Positions 1 to 9,200 of a stretch of DNA of 22,273 nt are shown one piece after another. The stretch is from UBA4207 sp964352405. Lineage in GTDB: Bacteria > Bdellovibrionota > Bacteriovoracia > Bacteriovoracales > Bacteriovoracaceae. A model generated the notes under the pieces. That model was not told the DNA's origin and did not search any database. It saw only the letters and a list, made by a program, of their open reading frames with translations. Both the position numbers and the translations under genes were made by a program. Location of the stretch: positions 1-22,273 of the forward strand of contig CAYGRY010000050.1 in the NCBI GenBank assembly GCA_964352405.1, given 5' to 3'. The first letter of the stretch is position 1, and every line of letters begins with the position of its first letter.

Positions 1-10
1 ATACAAAATA

Positions 11-49
11 AAAAATTAATTTTTCTCTAGAGAGTCTCCTAGGGGACTC
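11..49 (-). terminator. Hairpin and AT palindrome at the 3' end of the acetyltransferase gene
   Basis: A stem of 7 bp (32-38 with 43-49, loop CTAG, one G-U pair) overlaps the TGA stop at 48-50. It is followed on the minus strand by a 14-nt palindrome AAAAATTAATTTTT (11-24). There is no continuous U-tract directly after the first stem, so this is only a possible weak terminator of the cytochrome/acetyltransferase transcript. Confidence 0.35.
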
Positions 50-497
50 ACTTTAGCTTCTTCATCCACTCGACAACTGTCCCGTTAGGGCCTAATTTTC
101 TGTCCGTTTTTCTATATCCGTGACTCTCATTGAGAGAATACATTCTAAAGTTATCGATGCCACAATAGTGATAAATGCGGTCTAGACGGCGTTCTCTGGC
201 AATCTTCTCAAAAAATTCTTTGATACGATGACTGTGACCAGCTCCTTGGAAATCCATTTTGAGCGCAGTATTTTTTGTGAGAAGACAATCATCATCCTGG
301 CGAAAAAACAGCGCCGCTATAATAATATCTCCGCTCATGACCGAATAAAGCTCCCAACCGTCTTGAACTTCTTTCTTAATATCGTCAAAAGTCCATTCGA
401 AGTCCGGAGAATCCGAGAAAACGTCAAGATTATGTTCATATATGCTTTTATAATCGCCTTTTTTGGATGCTTTTATAAAGTTTAGAGTGTCCGACAT
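48..497 (-). CDS. GNAT-like N-acetyltransferase
   Basis: A protein of 149 residues resembling the GNAT acyl-CoA-dependent acetyltransferase fold. The middle (about residues 55-80) reads as the central strands. The stretch from about 82 to 105 (DFQGAGHSHRIKEFFEKIAR) occupies the place of motif A, the pyrophosphate-binding loop and helix. It is followed by a region with YSLNESHGYRKT (about 122-133), typical of the C-terminal 'N..~ly...GF.' part of these enzymes. The classical Q/R-x-x-G-x-G/A is imperfect (QGAGHSHR). No signal peptide is visible, so it should be cytoplasmic. The ATG at 497 has an AAAGG Shine-Dalgarno element 8 nt upstream. It lies 28 nt after the cytochrome c gene on the same strand and is probably co-transcribed. 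The substrate cannot be told from sequence. Confidence 0.7.
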   Translation of the reverse strand: MSDTLNFIKASKKGDYKSIYEHNLDVFSDSPDFEWTFDDIKKEVQDGWELYSVMSGDIIIAALFFRQDDDCLLTKNTALKMDFQGAGHSHRIKEFFEKIARERRLDRIYHYCGIDNFRMYSLNESHGYRKTDRKLGPNGTVVEWMKKLK

Positions 498-525
498 AGA
501 TTAACCTTTCAGCATGAGCTGAGAA

Positions 526-837
526 TTATGGTGCAATTTTTGAAACGTAAGCAGCTAAATCAGCAAAGTCCTGTTCTGATAAACCTTTAATATAAGGGAG
601 CATCTCAGGATTTTTTCTCTCACCAGCTTTAAATGCTTTAAGTGAGCTCAAAATATACCATTCATGTTGGCCGGCGATATGAGGTGCTTTTTTCTCAGGA
701 AGGCCCTGTCCCTTATCACCGTGACACTGAATACAAGTTGAATAAAGCTTCTCACCTTTTGCTGCATCTTGAGCCTGAGCACTGGAGAAAGCTGAGAGTA
801 AAGAAATCGAAATCCACAAAGCAATATCAATACGCAT
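526..837 (-). CDS. Small secreted class I c-type cytochrome
   Basis: This 103-residue protein has a Sec signal peptide (hydrophobic residues about 4-18, predicted cleavage near A-Q-A at 20-22) and one haem-binding CIQCH motif at residues 35-39. GDKGQG follows the motif, as in cytochrome c4/c553-type electron carriers. M79 (NPEML) is the likely sixth haem ligand, and a C-terminal helix DFADLAAYVSKI closes the fold. It should be a periplasmic electron carrier with one haem. Its maturation would need the System II genes encoded at 3043-6259. The ATG at 837 is preceded by AAGGA at 7-8 nt spacing. The acetyltransferase gene follows after 28 nt. The upstream gap of 63 nt contains GATAA-type inverted repeats (871-891). 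Confidence 0.9.
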   Translation of the reverse strand: MRIDIALWISISLLSAFSSAQAQDAAKGEKLYSTCIQCHGDKGQGLPEKKAPHIAGQHEWYILSSLKAFKAGERKNPEMLPYIKGLSEQDFADLAAYVSKIAP

Positions 838-870
838 GTCATTTTCCTTAGAGCATTAATCTTTAAACAT

Positions 871-891
871 TGATAATTCTTATCAGGATAA
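871..891. promoter_or_regulatory. GATAA-type inverted repeats (possible Fur-family operator)
   Basis: Three GATAA half-sites lie head to head in 21 bp: TGATAA, ttc, TTATC, ag, GATAA. They form two overlapping palindromes (871-885 and 880-891). The block lies 34-54 nt upstream of the cytochrome c ATG. By my hand count it matches the E. coli Fur consensus at 13 of 19 positions. AT-rich DNA gives such matches by chance, so binding is a guess. Confidence 0.3.
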
Positions 892-900
892 CTCTGTGCC

Positions 901-1587
901 TCAGGATTCGGCAACCACTTTCACCATAAGCGCATCACTTGAAAGTGATTCCTCGAGGCTAAGACATAATGCTTGGGCCATTTCTGGCTCAATCTCATGA
1001 TGAAATCTCCATTGAATTTCATATCTAAGTGGCGACTCTGCCTGAGGAATGAGTGCAATGATCTCGCTATGATTAAAATGTGGACCAATGCGAGTTTGAA
1101 GCTTCATTTTTTGATTAATCATTTCAATACATCTGATCAGATCGGCACCAGATTGGATCGGAATCGATTGAATAGAGTCAAAAAAACTCTTAAAAAGTGG
1201 TCTCATCAAGCCTTTTTTAAAGCTTTCAATCCAGTGGATGGCCAATATTTGATGCTCGAAATCTCTACTATGGGCCTCTAGATGATTTTCATCTCGAAGG
1301 TAGTTCTCTAGATCGCGATACGAGATGAGATTAATTTTGGTGAAGTTTAATGATCGTGACAAATGACAAAAAGCTTCAAGATAGGCTTTATCTAACTCGC
1401 AGAGCTTAGAATCAGTCGATATCATTAACTGAAATGAACTATTTTCCCAATTACAGTCCCAGCCTAACCCAAATTTATATTCATCAACCACCACTGGGTG
1501 CCAATGAATGGAGTTTTGTTGCTGATCTAAATCAAAGACAAACTCGCCCTTTTTAGCAAAATCAAGAATTCTTTTTGAGAACGTCAT
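901..1587 (-). CDS. Uncharacterised 228-residue protein
   Basis: I do not recognise this protein. It is soluble, with no signal peptide or membrane segment. It is rich in aromatic and acidic residues (for example FGLGWDCNWENSSFQ at about residues 39-53) and has a predicted mix of strands and helices. The C-terminal part (about 165-228) contains RIGPHFNHSEIIALIPQAE and then RYEIQWRFHHEIEPEMAQA, which look like two strands and a helix. The ATG at 1587 lacks a clear Shine-Dalgarno sequence (upstream is CGGTTGATTT), so the start is less certain than for its neighbours. It diverges from the thiamine-pyrophosphokinase-like gene and is followed after 63 nt by the cytochrome c gene. That gap may hold a separate promoter for the cytochrome. 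Confidence 0.6.
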   Translation of the reverse strand: MTFSKRILDFAKKGEFVFDLDQQQNSIHWHPVVVDEYKFGLGWDCNWENSSFQLMISTDSKLCELDKAYLEAFCHLSRSLNFTKINLISYRDLENYLRDENHLEAHSRDFEHQILAIHWIESFKKGLMRPLFKSFFDSIQSIPIQSGADLIRCIEMINQKMKLQTRIGPHFNHSEIIALIPQAESPLRYEIQWRFHHEIEPEMAQALCLSLEESLSSDALMVKVVAES

Positions 1588-1608
1588 AAATCAACCGTAG
1601 CACAATAA

Positions 1609-1646
1609 GGTCATATTTGACCCTGAGATAAAAGACTTCGTACAAT
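1609..1646 (+). promoter_or_regulatory. Sigma-70-type promoter with a dyad over the -35 box
   Basis: TTGACC at 1617-1622 and TACAAT at 1641-1646 are separated by 18 nt, close to the vegetative consensus. Transcription would start about 7 nt after the -10 box, at 1652-1653. That is the ATG of the next gene, and no Shine-Dalgarno sequence is present, so the mRNA would be leaderless. A perfect 5-bp inverted repeat GGTCA-TATT-TGACC (1609-1622) overlaps the -35 box and could bind a repressor. Confidence 0.5.
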
Positions 1647-1651
1647 CTCTT

Positions 1652-2293
1652 ATGGAAAAATCTCTATGGATTTGGGGACCACTTTATCAGTCATCGATAA
1701 ATATGGCTTCACAAGAATACATTAAATCCTCTGTTGAGCAGCATATTGCTGTCGATGGCGGAATTTTAGCTAAGAGTAAAATAGAGACAAAAGAGTCATG
1801 GCTATCAATCGGAGATGGAGATAGTTGTGACAAAATCTTAGATATTCAACATCCAGTCGATAAGAATCAAAGCGATTTAGCTCTGGCGCTCACTTATATT
1901 AGAGACCATTCATCAAGCAAGATCATTAGAGCTTTTGGATTTAGTGGAGAACGGCTCGATCATCATCTTATAGGACTTGCCTGTTTCAAGCGCCATTTAG
2001 ACACTCTCAAAGGCGCTCAAGCAAGAATTGATAATCATTGCCTCATTCTAAGTCCAGGTCAGTGGAGAGGTCACTTAAACGCTTCTACCGTGAGTCTTTT
2101 GACTTTGGAAGAAACCCTTGTGACTCTCCAAGGTGGATGGAAATGGCAGCTTGAAAATAAGCCATGCAAGATACTTGATGATCTTTTGCTCTCGAATCAA
2201 TGCAATGACGCAGAATTAAGGATTGAGACGTCAAAATCAATCATTTTATGGAGCCAAGAGCCAATTCAGACCTGGTGGGAATTTTATGAGTAA
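1652..2293 (+). CDS. Thiamine pyrophosphokinase-like protein
   Basis: A 213-residue protein that fits the thiamine pyrophosphokinase family, which transfers pyrophosphate from ATP to thiamine to make the cofactor thiamine diphosphate. Family landmarks appear in order: an AVDGG loop (residues 33-37), IGDGDS (53-58) in the place of the Mg-binding 'GD-DS' motif, KNQSDLALAL (71-80) matching the 'DQ.-TD-..AL' motif, and GFSGERLDHHL (96-106) matching 'G..GGR-DH'. The C-terminal part corresponds to the small beta domain that builds the thiamine pocket. That part is divergent, so the substrate could be another pyrimidine- or thiamine-like molecule. The protein should be cytoplasmic. Its last 8 nt overlap the start of the next gene (2286-2293), which implies translational coupling. 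Confidence 0.75.
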   Translation: MEKSLWIWGPLYQSSINMASQEYIKSSVEQHIAVDGGILAKSKIETKESWLSIGDGDSCDKILDIQHPVDKNQSDLALALTYIRDHSSSKIIRAFGFSGERLDHHLIGLACFKRHLDTLKGAQARIDNHCLILSPGQWRGHLNASTVSLLTLEETLVTLQGGWKWQLENKPCKILDDLLLSNQCNDAELRIETSKSIILWSQEPIQTWWEFYE

Positions 2294-2966
2294 GACAGCT
2301 CGATATGATTGGCTTGATGCTATTCGATCTCTAGCAATCTATTTAATGGTGATTTTTCATTTATCCTATGATCTTAATTTATTTGGTCATATCGAAGTTG
2401 ATTTTGCCGGAGATCCATTCTGGCTTTGGTTTCCATGTGTGATTGTTTTTCTTTTTTTGCTATCAGTTGGCATGTCACTTCAATTAGCTCACTTTCCTGA
2501 CTACCGCTGGCCTTCATTTTGGAGAAGATGGATAAAAATCTCTGTCTGTGCCATTGTCATCAGCATCGCGACCTATTTTGCTTTCCCAAGAGGTTGGATC
2601 TATTTTGGTACACTACATAATATTGCGATCAATTCGCTCTTATGTTTGCCATTTCTTGGACGGCAAAGACTTTCTCTTCTTTTTGCAATTATGATCATCC
2701 TTTGTGAGTTATTGGGAGTCCAATGGCCATGGATCGAGCTAAATCATGCATCAATGGATTATATTCCACCACTTCCGTGGCTCGCTTGGGTCTTGTTGGG
2801 AATATACCTCCAGTCGATCAATATTTATCGATTTTTGCCTAAGTATCCGTCAGGAAAGATCTGGCAAACAATTATTTGGCCGGGTAAACATTCACTTAAA
2901 ATATATTTAGGTCACCAAGTCGCTCTTTATAGCTTGGTCTGGGCCTACACCTTTTTGACACAATAA
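2286..2966 (+). CDS. DUF1624 / heparan-alpha-glucosaminide acetyltransferase-like membrane protein
   Basis: A 226-residue integral membrane protein of the DUF1624 (COG3503, heparan-alpha-glucosaminide N-acetyltransferase catalytic domain) family. It opens with RYDWLDAIRSLAIYLMVIFH, which corresponds to the family signature 'R..-LD..RG-AI..M...H'. Further typical blocks are FPRGWIYFGTLHNIAINSLL (middle; the histidine is conserved) and DYIPPLPWLAWVLLGIYL. About six or seven membrane helices are visible. Family members transfer acyl groups across a membrane, but most bacterial ones have no known substrate. I chose the ATG at 2286, inside the end of the preceding gene and behind GGTGGGA. A longer reading frame from 2223 would add 21 unrelated residues. 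Pairing with a thiamine-pyrophosphokinase-like gene is unexplained. Confidence 0.75.
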   Translation: MSKTARYDWLDAIRSLAIYLMVIFHLSYDLNLFGHIEVDFAGDPFWLWFPCVIVFLFLLSVGMSLQLAHFPDYRWPSFWRRWIKISVCAIVISIATYFAFPRGWIYFGTLHNIAINSLLCLPFLGRQRLSLLFAIMIILCELLGVQWPWIELNHASMDYIPPLPWLAWVLLGIYLQSINIYRFLPKYPSGKIWQTIIWPGKHSLKIYLGHQVALYSLVWAYTFLTQ

Positions 2967-3042
2967 ACTTTGCTCAGCCAAGGTCAGCGTGGTAGGTTTT
3001 AGGTCTTGAAATTCTAATAAACTCAGATCGTTGGCCACTGAA

Positions 3043-4728
3043 ATGCTATCTAAGTTGCATCACTTTTACGAAAAATTCGAAGCCACAATTGGTAGCTTGA
3101 AATTTGCTGTCATTATTATTGGCATCTTTAGTTTGGCCATGACTGTTGGCACCTTTGTTGAAAGCTATTTTGGAACTGAATTTGCGGGAAGAACAGTTTA
3201 TAAAACATGGCCCTTCATGCTTTTACAGTTTTTTATGTTCCTCTCAATTTTGTTTGCCACCTATCAACGACTACCACCTAAAAAAAGATTATATGGCTTT
3301 TATGTCATCCACGCCGGCTTGATCATTATCGGTGTAGGCTCTGCCATTACTTATCTTGCAGGTATTGATGGAAATATTCATTTGCCACCAAATACACCAG
3401 CAAGACAGATCATGTTATCAAATGATGTCTTAAAAATTGAATTTCCTAACGACGACAAGCTTTATACCTATAATCTTCCAAGCGCAGCTTTTGAAACGAC
3501 GATCAATCATAAATTTCAAGAATTCGAACTACTCGATTATCTTCCTTATGCTGAAAAGGTTTTCACTTGGAAAAACGAACTTCGTAGTTATCCAAGAGCA
3601 GCTCCAAGGCATACAAGCGAATACATGATTGCCAACGCCATGGTTACTGAAAAAATACTGCTCTCAATTCACCCAGAAGCTGATGATGCGAAATCAAATA
3701 TGAGCCTTGGCCCATTATCGGTGAATTATCTGCCTGAAGCACTTGGTCCGTGTTTTATCAAAAATAATGCCTCTGATGTTGTCGTTTGGAACTCAACTAC
3801 CAGTGAGTGCTTCGTTCCTGAAGAACAAGGTGTATCTGTTCAAAAGACAACAGCAGGTAATCGATTTTTTGTGTTAAAAGATAACGATAAGAAAAGACTT
3901 CTAACATTTTTCCCAGAACTATCGCCTTGGCCTGTCACTAAAGAAATGCAAGTCATCCAAGACTCCCCTTACAGAGTTTTCAGCAAGCAATTATTTAAAT
4001 CTAAGCCAACCTTATTTTTATTTGGTCCTTATCACGCTTATTTCAATAAAGATGAAAATGAGTGGCAAGGCGGCGCCCTTGATGAAAAGAAATCGGTAGA
4101 ACTGCCTTGGATGGGTTTTGAACTCACTCTATTACAGCACCAAGCCATTAAAGTTCCGGGTTTTGAAGCGACTCCTGTCATCCCTATTCAAAAAAATAGC
4201 GAAATCATTAAGGGTGGCACAAGAGCTTTAAAGATTAGGATTCGTACACAGGATTATTGGATTACGAATGAAAAAGGTTTAGTTCTTCTTGTCGATGGAA
4301 AGAAAGTTGAACTTTATCTGACTAAAGAAACACTTAATCTTCCGTTTGAGTTTGTTCTGACTAATTTTAAAATGGATAAAGACCCAGGAACTAATAATCC
4401 TGCCAGCTATGAAAGCTTCGTGCGTTTATTTAGCGAAGAAGGTCCTAGTGATCACCATGTCTTTATGAATAATCCCCTTAAGTATAATGGTTTTACTTTT
4501 TATCAAGCTTCTTATTCTCAAGACCAACAAGGCAATTATAGTTCAACTCTAACGGCAAACGTTGATCAAGGCCGTCCTTTAAAATATCTAGGTTCATTGT
4601 TTTTGGTTTTTGGTGCCATTTGGCATTATTTTTTAAACCGTAAACGCTGGAAGAAAAAGGCAGATCTTATTGCCACTAAAGACGATAAAACATTCAATAA
4701 AATGAATACGGAGAGCGCTAATGCTTAA
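3043..4728 (+). CDS. resB: ResB/Ccs1 family cytochrome c biogenesis protein
   Basis: This 561-residue protein belongs to the ResB (Ccs1) family, one half of the System II haem transport and ligation complex in the cytoplasmic membrane. Counting from the ATG at 3043, three N-terminal membrane helices lie at roughly residues 18-38, 57-75 and 85-106. A large periplasmic domain of about 400 residues follows, with the family-typical FTFYQASYSQD near its end. The fourth helix (YLGSLFLVFGAIWHYFLN) leads into a basic cytoplasmic tail. An in-frame TTG at 3031 would add four residues; neither start has a good Shine-Dalgarno sequence, and I prefer the ATG. The 3' end overlaps ccsA by 8 nt. The pair would deliver haem to apocytochromes such as the one at 526-837. 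Confidence 0.9.
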   Translation: MLSKLHHFYEKFEATIGSLKFAVIIIGIFSLAMTVGTFVESYFGTEFAGRTVYKTWPFMLLQFFMFLSILFATYQRLPPKKRLYGFYVIHAGLIIIGVGSAITYLAGIDGNIHLPPNTPARQIMLSNDVLKIEFPNDDKLYTYNLPSAAFETTINHKFQEFELLDYLPYAEKVFTWKNELRSYPRAAPRHTSEYMIANAMVTEKILLSIHPEADDAKSNMSLGPLSVNYLPEALGPCFIKNNASDVVVWNSTTSECFVPEEQGVSVQKTTAGNRFFVLKDNDKKRLLTFFPELSPWPVTKEMQVIQDSPYRVFSKQLFKSKPTLFLFGPYHAYFNKDENEWQGGALDEKKSVELPWMGFELTLLQHQAIKVPGFEATPVIPIQKNSEIIKGGTRALKIRIRTQDYWITNEKGLVLLVDGKKVELYLTKETLNLPFEFVLTNFKMDKDPGTNNPASYESFVRLFSEEGPSDHHVFMNNPLKYNGFTFYQASYSQDQQGNYSSTLTANVDQGRPLKYLGSLFLVFGAIWHYFLNRKRWKKKADLIATKDDKTFNKMNTESANA

Positions 4729-6259
4729 GTACTTTTTCATCATTTCCGTTTTATTTTCATCAACTCTATTTGCCCAAGAGCCCTACTTTTGCTCCAGTGA
4801 ACTTGGAAAACTTCCGATCCAACAAGGTGGACGAGTTAAGCCTCTTTATGTTCATGCCAGTGAAACAATTAAATATGTTACAGGAGAGCGAAAAATTGGT
4901 GAATACGACGCTGTGACTGCCTTTTGCTTACTCTCGCTTCAAGGTATGGGTCTTGAAAACTCATTAACTCCTACTGCTAAAGTTGAACACGTTGATCTTA
5001 AGAAATTTCTAGGAATGCAACCGAGCGATCACACTTATTCATTAAAAGAACTCTCCGATCAAATTCAAGAGATTCGCCTCGAATGGAGACAGGCCGAAAA
5101 AGATAGCTCTTATCAAAAATCACTTGGTGCAGTCTTGGGTCAAGTTCAACTTTACAACGATATTATCGCAGGTAATAACTGGATGATTGCTGAGCCTGCT
5201 GCCGATGGGGCTAGTTGGTTTCCTTTAGTTGCTTTTTTAACTGAAACTAAGGTCGCGGCGAAAAAAGCTTCTGGAAGCCAAACTCCTTTTAAAGATCTGC
5301 TTTTTGAGTCCGCTTCATTTTACTCAGGCAAAGTTTCTGACCTATACACTTTAGAATATCATTTTGCTAAAGCACACCTACCGGGCTGGGCAATGCTCCT
5401 TTCCCTGCTAGGTCTTGCTTCACTTGTACTATTTAAACGATTTAATATCGCTCTCATTTTTGCTTTTAGTGCCATTGGTGTTGAAACAGCACTCATTGTT
5501 TTTAGAATCATTATTTCAGGTCGTGCACCTGTTACAAATATGTACGAGACGGTTCTATTTTCAGGCTGGGGAGCCCTGCTTCTAGGCCTCATCATTGGTC
5601 ACCTTAAAAAAGAGAAAGCCTTCGTTTACGTAGGCCTTGCTTATAACGCCATGACAATGATGATGATGAACTTTGCCACAGGTATGCTATCTGATCGCAT
5701 TAGCCCTCTCGTACCAGTGCTTAGAGATAACTTTTGGCTTTCGACTCATGTGACTTCCATCATTATCTCTTATGGTGCCCTAGCCCTATCTTGGGTCTTG
5801 GCCAATACCGTTTTAATCAAAAGAAGCTTTGGTGGCGGTATCAACGCTGAAGATGAGCGCTACTTTGCTGATCTGATCTATACATGTATGAAGTGGGGAA
5901 CAGTCCTCCTGGCCGGTGGAGTTATTCTCGGTGGTGTTTGGGCCGACTATTCTTGGGGTCGTTTTTGGGGCTGGGATCCAAAAGAGACTTGGTCACTCAT
6001 TGTTCTTATGATTTATATGGCGATTCTTCACGGTCGCTACACCGCTTGGATTCCACCAAAGAGATTTGCAACTTTAGTTGCCGGTGCATTCATGAGTGTC
6101 ATGATGGCATGGTTTGGTGTGAATTATATTCTCGCCAGTGGACTTCATTCTTATGGATTCAGCGAAGGTGGAGCAATCTTTTTAGGTTCTTTCTTTTTAA
6201 TTCAAATCTTGTTAATTCTGATTACCAATCTAAAAAAGAATAAGCTACAAAGAAGTTAA
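4721..6259 (+). CDS. ccsA: CcsA/ResC family cytochrome c haem lyase subunit
   Basis: A protein of 512 residues with the tryptophan-rich haem-handling (WWD) motif WADYSWGRFWGWDPKETW (407-424). The flanking histidines of CcsA proteins are present: H343 in FWLSTHVTSIIISYG and H476 in GLHSYGF. The conserved RAPVTNMYE block is at 268-276. About eight membrane helices occupy residues 222-503. The first 18 or so residues form a signal-like segment (FIISVLFSSTLFAQ). Residues 20-215 form an extra, probably periplasmic N-terminal domain that short CcsA proteins lack. GGAGAG lies 7 nt before the ATG, within resB. With ResB it exports reduced haem and attaches it to CxxCH motifs. The stop codon overlaps, tail to tail, the stop of the next gene. 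Confidence 0.92.
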   Translation: MLKYFFIISVLFSSTLFAQEPYFCSSELGKLPIQQGGRVKPLYVHASETIKYVTGERKIGEYDAVTAFCLLSLQGMGLENSLTPTAKVEHVDLKKFLGMQPSDHTYSLKELSDQIQEIRLEWRQAEKDSSYQKSLGAVLGQVQLYNDIIAGNNWMIAEPAADGASWFPLVAFLTETKVAAKKASGSQTPFKDLLFESASFYSGKVSDLYTLEYHFAKAHLPGWAMLLSLLGLASLVLFKRFNIALIFAFSAIGVETALIVFRIIISGRAPVTNMYETVLFSGWGALLLGLIIGHLKKEKAFVYVGLAYNAMTMMMMNFATGMLSDRISPLVPVLRDNFWLSTHVTSIIISYGALALSWVLANTVLIKRSFGGGINAEDERYFADLIYTCMKWGTVLLAGGVILGGVWADYSWGRFWGWDPKETWSLIVLMIYMAILHGRYTAWIPPKRFATLVAGAFMSVMMAWFGVNYILASGLHSYGFSEGGAIFLGSFFLIQILLILITNLKKNKLQRS

Positions 6260-9200
6260 TCGTTAAAAAATTGTGGAAAGACTTCAAAATATGGTCTTGG
6301 ATAATCACCAGCACCAAAGACAAATGGATCAATACTCGTAAAGTTAGCCGCAAAAAAGACTGGATCATTTTGAAGTTGTGTCAGAGTCGTTTGCGTTAAC
6401 CCTGTTCTGACAGTGTCAGATCCAACCATTACAAGATTACTACCAGCACCAGTAATATTATTAGCAGGAGAAAGGGTTGCTGCTCCCGCTAGAGAAGATG
6501 GGTCATACCATGAATTTTTAATCGTCGCACTAGCAATGATACTGCCAGCGAACCCACTTCCACTAGTTCCTGCTGTAACAGAAGCTGTAGAATAACTCCC
6601 ATCAATAACAGTCGCCGCTAAGCTCATACTACCAACAAAGCCACCAACATTTGTATTTCCAGAGACATCTCCCTTAGAAACAGCTTCAGCAATTCTTCCG
6701 TCAGACTGGAGACCAACGACTCCACCTACGTTATTAAGTCCATCAACATAAGAGTTCGTAATCATTTTTCGAACTTCTAAGTTATTTGCAGCAAATACGC
6801 CAAAAATACCACCTGTAGACGTAGCTGCATTAATAGCGGTAATGACATTATCAATAGACTTTAAAGACTCTACTCGTCCCTGATTTGAAGGCGCAGCACC
6901 TGTACTTTCAAGTTTGCCAAAAATGCCACCAATAGAAGGTGTTGTAGATCCACCATCTATATGACTATTAGAAACAATGATATTACGCACGAGTGTTCCA
7001 GAATTGGTTTGATTACTTAATCCAACTAAACCACCAACTGAACCTGCAGCATTTGATGATAAATCAGAACCATCAACAACTATATTATGAATTTTAATTC
7101 CAAAAGATTCATTATTAACATCAGGCGCACCACCAATAATTCTATCTTCTATCTTTCCAACCAACGTCCCAACGCTAGCAGACGTACAATTAAAGGTATT
7201 GTCATAAAGATAAAGATATCCATTATTTGGATCAGTATTGACACCGACATCTCGAGCAAAATTAGCAGCGGCAGTTACGGTTGATATACTACCAATCACA
7301 CCATAGGCTCCAGAAGTACAACTAGTTTCAGAGATATTACTAATGGAGTAATCATTTCCAGAAAGATTTCCCCAAAATGGATTTGTAACCGATCCTATTG
7401 GCGAAAATGATAGGGAGTTGAAATCTAGATCTGCATTTAATTTAAATGCCTTTCCCATAAATTCTGGTTTATCGCCAATTGCATTCCAACCTTCTTCGCT
7501 TGAAACAAGATACGGGTCATTGCGGCTTCCTAATCCAGAGTTGGCAAATTTGACGTATGGAACTTCGAAATTAAATGTTTTTTTGGTATTAGCATTGGAA
7601 AGGTTATCCCAAATCCCTGATGTAAAACCAGCTCCAACTAAAGTCGTGCCATCTTCAATGACACTTTGAGCGACCTGAGTAATATTTCCTGTAATAGTTG
7701 AGTATAGGTTTGTTGCAGTCGTTGGAGTTCCAAGACCATAGCCACCTCTAGTTGCACTACCCATGGTATAAATATTAACTAGAGTATCGCCTGAGGCATC
7801 TGAAGTTATCAGCCCGTCATCTCCTAAAGTATCATTAAAAACATCGCCAATAAAATAGGCATTCGTCACAGAGAAAGTACCTGTTGCTAAGCCATACAAT
7901 CCACCAACAGTATTTGGGCTTACTTGCGTTGTTAACGATACATTATCGCCAAAGACAGAATTCATTGTAGCATCCTGTCCTGTTGCCACTAACCCACCAA
8001 TAATTGCCCCAGAAGATAAAGTCGTTTGAATATCAACATCTTTAACCCAAGATTTATCAACTTGATGAAGCGTTTCTGTTCCACCTAAATTAGCGACAAG
8101 GCCAGAACACTTATCAACGCATTCAATATAACCACTGCCTGATGGACCAATATAACGACTTCTCTCCATCTTCAAAGATGCAGTTGCACTCCCCTGTGAA
8201 TCACCAACAACACCAGCAACTTTATTGTTACCAATAATGGTATCAACTGAAGAGAGCACGTCTTTTATAAAGACATCTGCAGGAGTTCCTGAAATAGGGT
8301 CAGCAAAACCAACGGCCCCACCAACAGCATTTGATCCTGTATAAATAGCCGATGATGTAATTCTAGCGCTTTTTAATAATGAACCATTAGCAAGACAGCC
8401 AGCGATACCACCTATATTACTTCGTGAAGTTCCTCCAGAAGGATTACCAGAGTCACCAATATCCAGATCAACAATAGAAATATTTTCAACGTTAGCTGCG
8501 TTTTTTGCTACTCCAAAGACTCCACCAATACATCCACCTGTACCGTTATCAAAGTCTAGGTCAACATTTTCAACGTTGATATCACTAACTCTAGAGTTGG
8601 AGCCATCGATAAGACCTATGACTACACCGAAGTCTTTGTAGCCAGTGGCATCAAAAGTTATATTTTCTGCATTAATATGACGAATGCCACCATTAGGTAC
8701 TGTATTATTCACATAACCAACAAGGGCGCCCACCTGAGAACCAGTGACAGAACCATTTATCGTAATATTAATATCGTAGAGGTCAATGTTTTCAATGACC
8801 CCACCACCACTAAGCTTGCCAGCTAAAATACCAAGATTGCCTCTATCACCAGAGATCGCTTCTAAGTCAGCTCCATCAAATTTTAGATTACTGACTCTAC
8901 CTGAAATATCTGTAAACATTCCAAAATCGCTGATAGCAACATTCATGTCGAGATCATAAACAGTATGGCCACGACCATCAAAGACACCAGTAAATGGACT
9001 ACCAATGATTGGTGAAGTAATGGCAGATTCATTAAAATAATCAAGGTCGTTATCTAAAAAATAATTACCAGTTAGATCAGCTATAATCGCCGCAAACTGA
9101 GTCGGATTACATAGAATATAATCATTACCTGCTCCACCACCATCAATATCAAATGGCGTCGAACCTGTGGCAAAGCTTCCTTCGCAGATAGGATTATGAA

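Noticed and set aside
973..1281. Plus-strand open frame of 102 codons opposite the 228-residue gene
   Set aside because: There is no Shine-Dalgarno sequence or recognisable protein, and the minus-strand frame is longer with a fitting operon context.
2955..2960. Perfect TTGACA as the -35 box of a promoter for resB
   Set aside because: It is inside the coding end of the previous gene, and no acceptable -10 box is found 16-18 nt downstream.
5884..6243. Open frame of 119 codons within ccsA on the same strand
   Set aside because: It lies in another frame of the strongly conserved WWD region of ccsA, and its translation has no family features.
6400..9000. Recurring short DNA words suggesting a repeat array or CRISPR
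   Set aside because: The words are irregular, unevenly spaced and in frame. They reflect glycine-rich protein repeats of the beta-helix lipoprotein.
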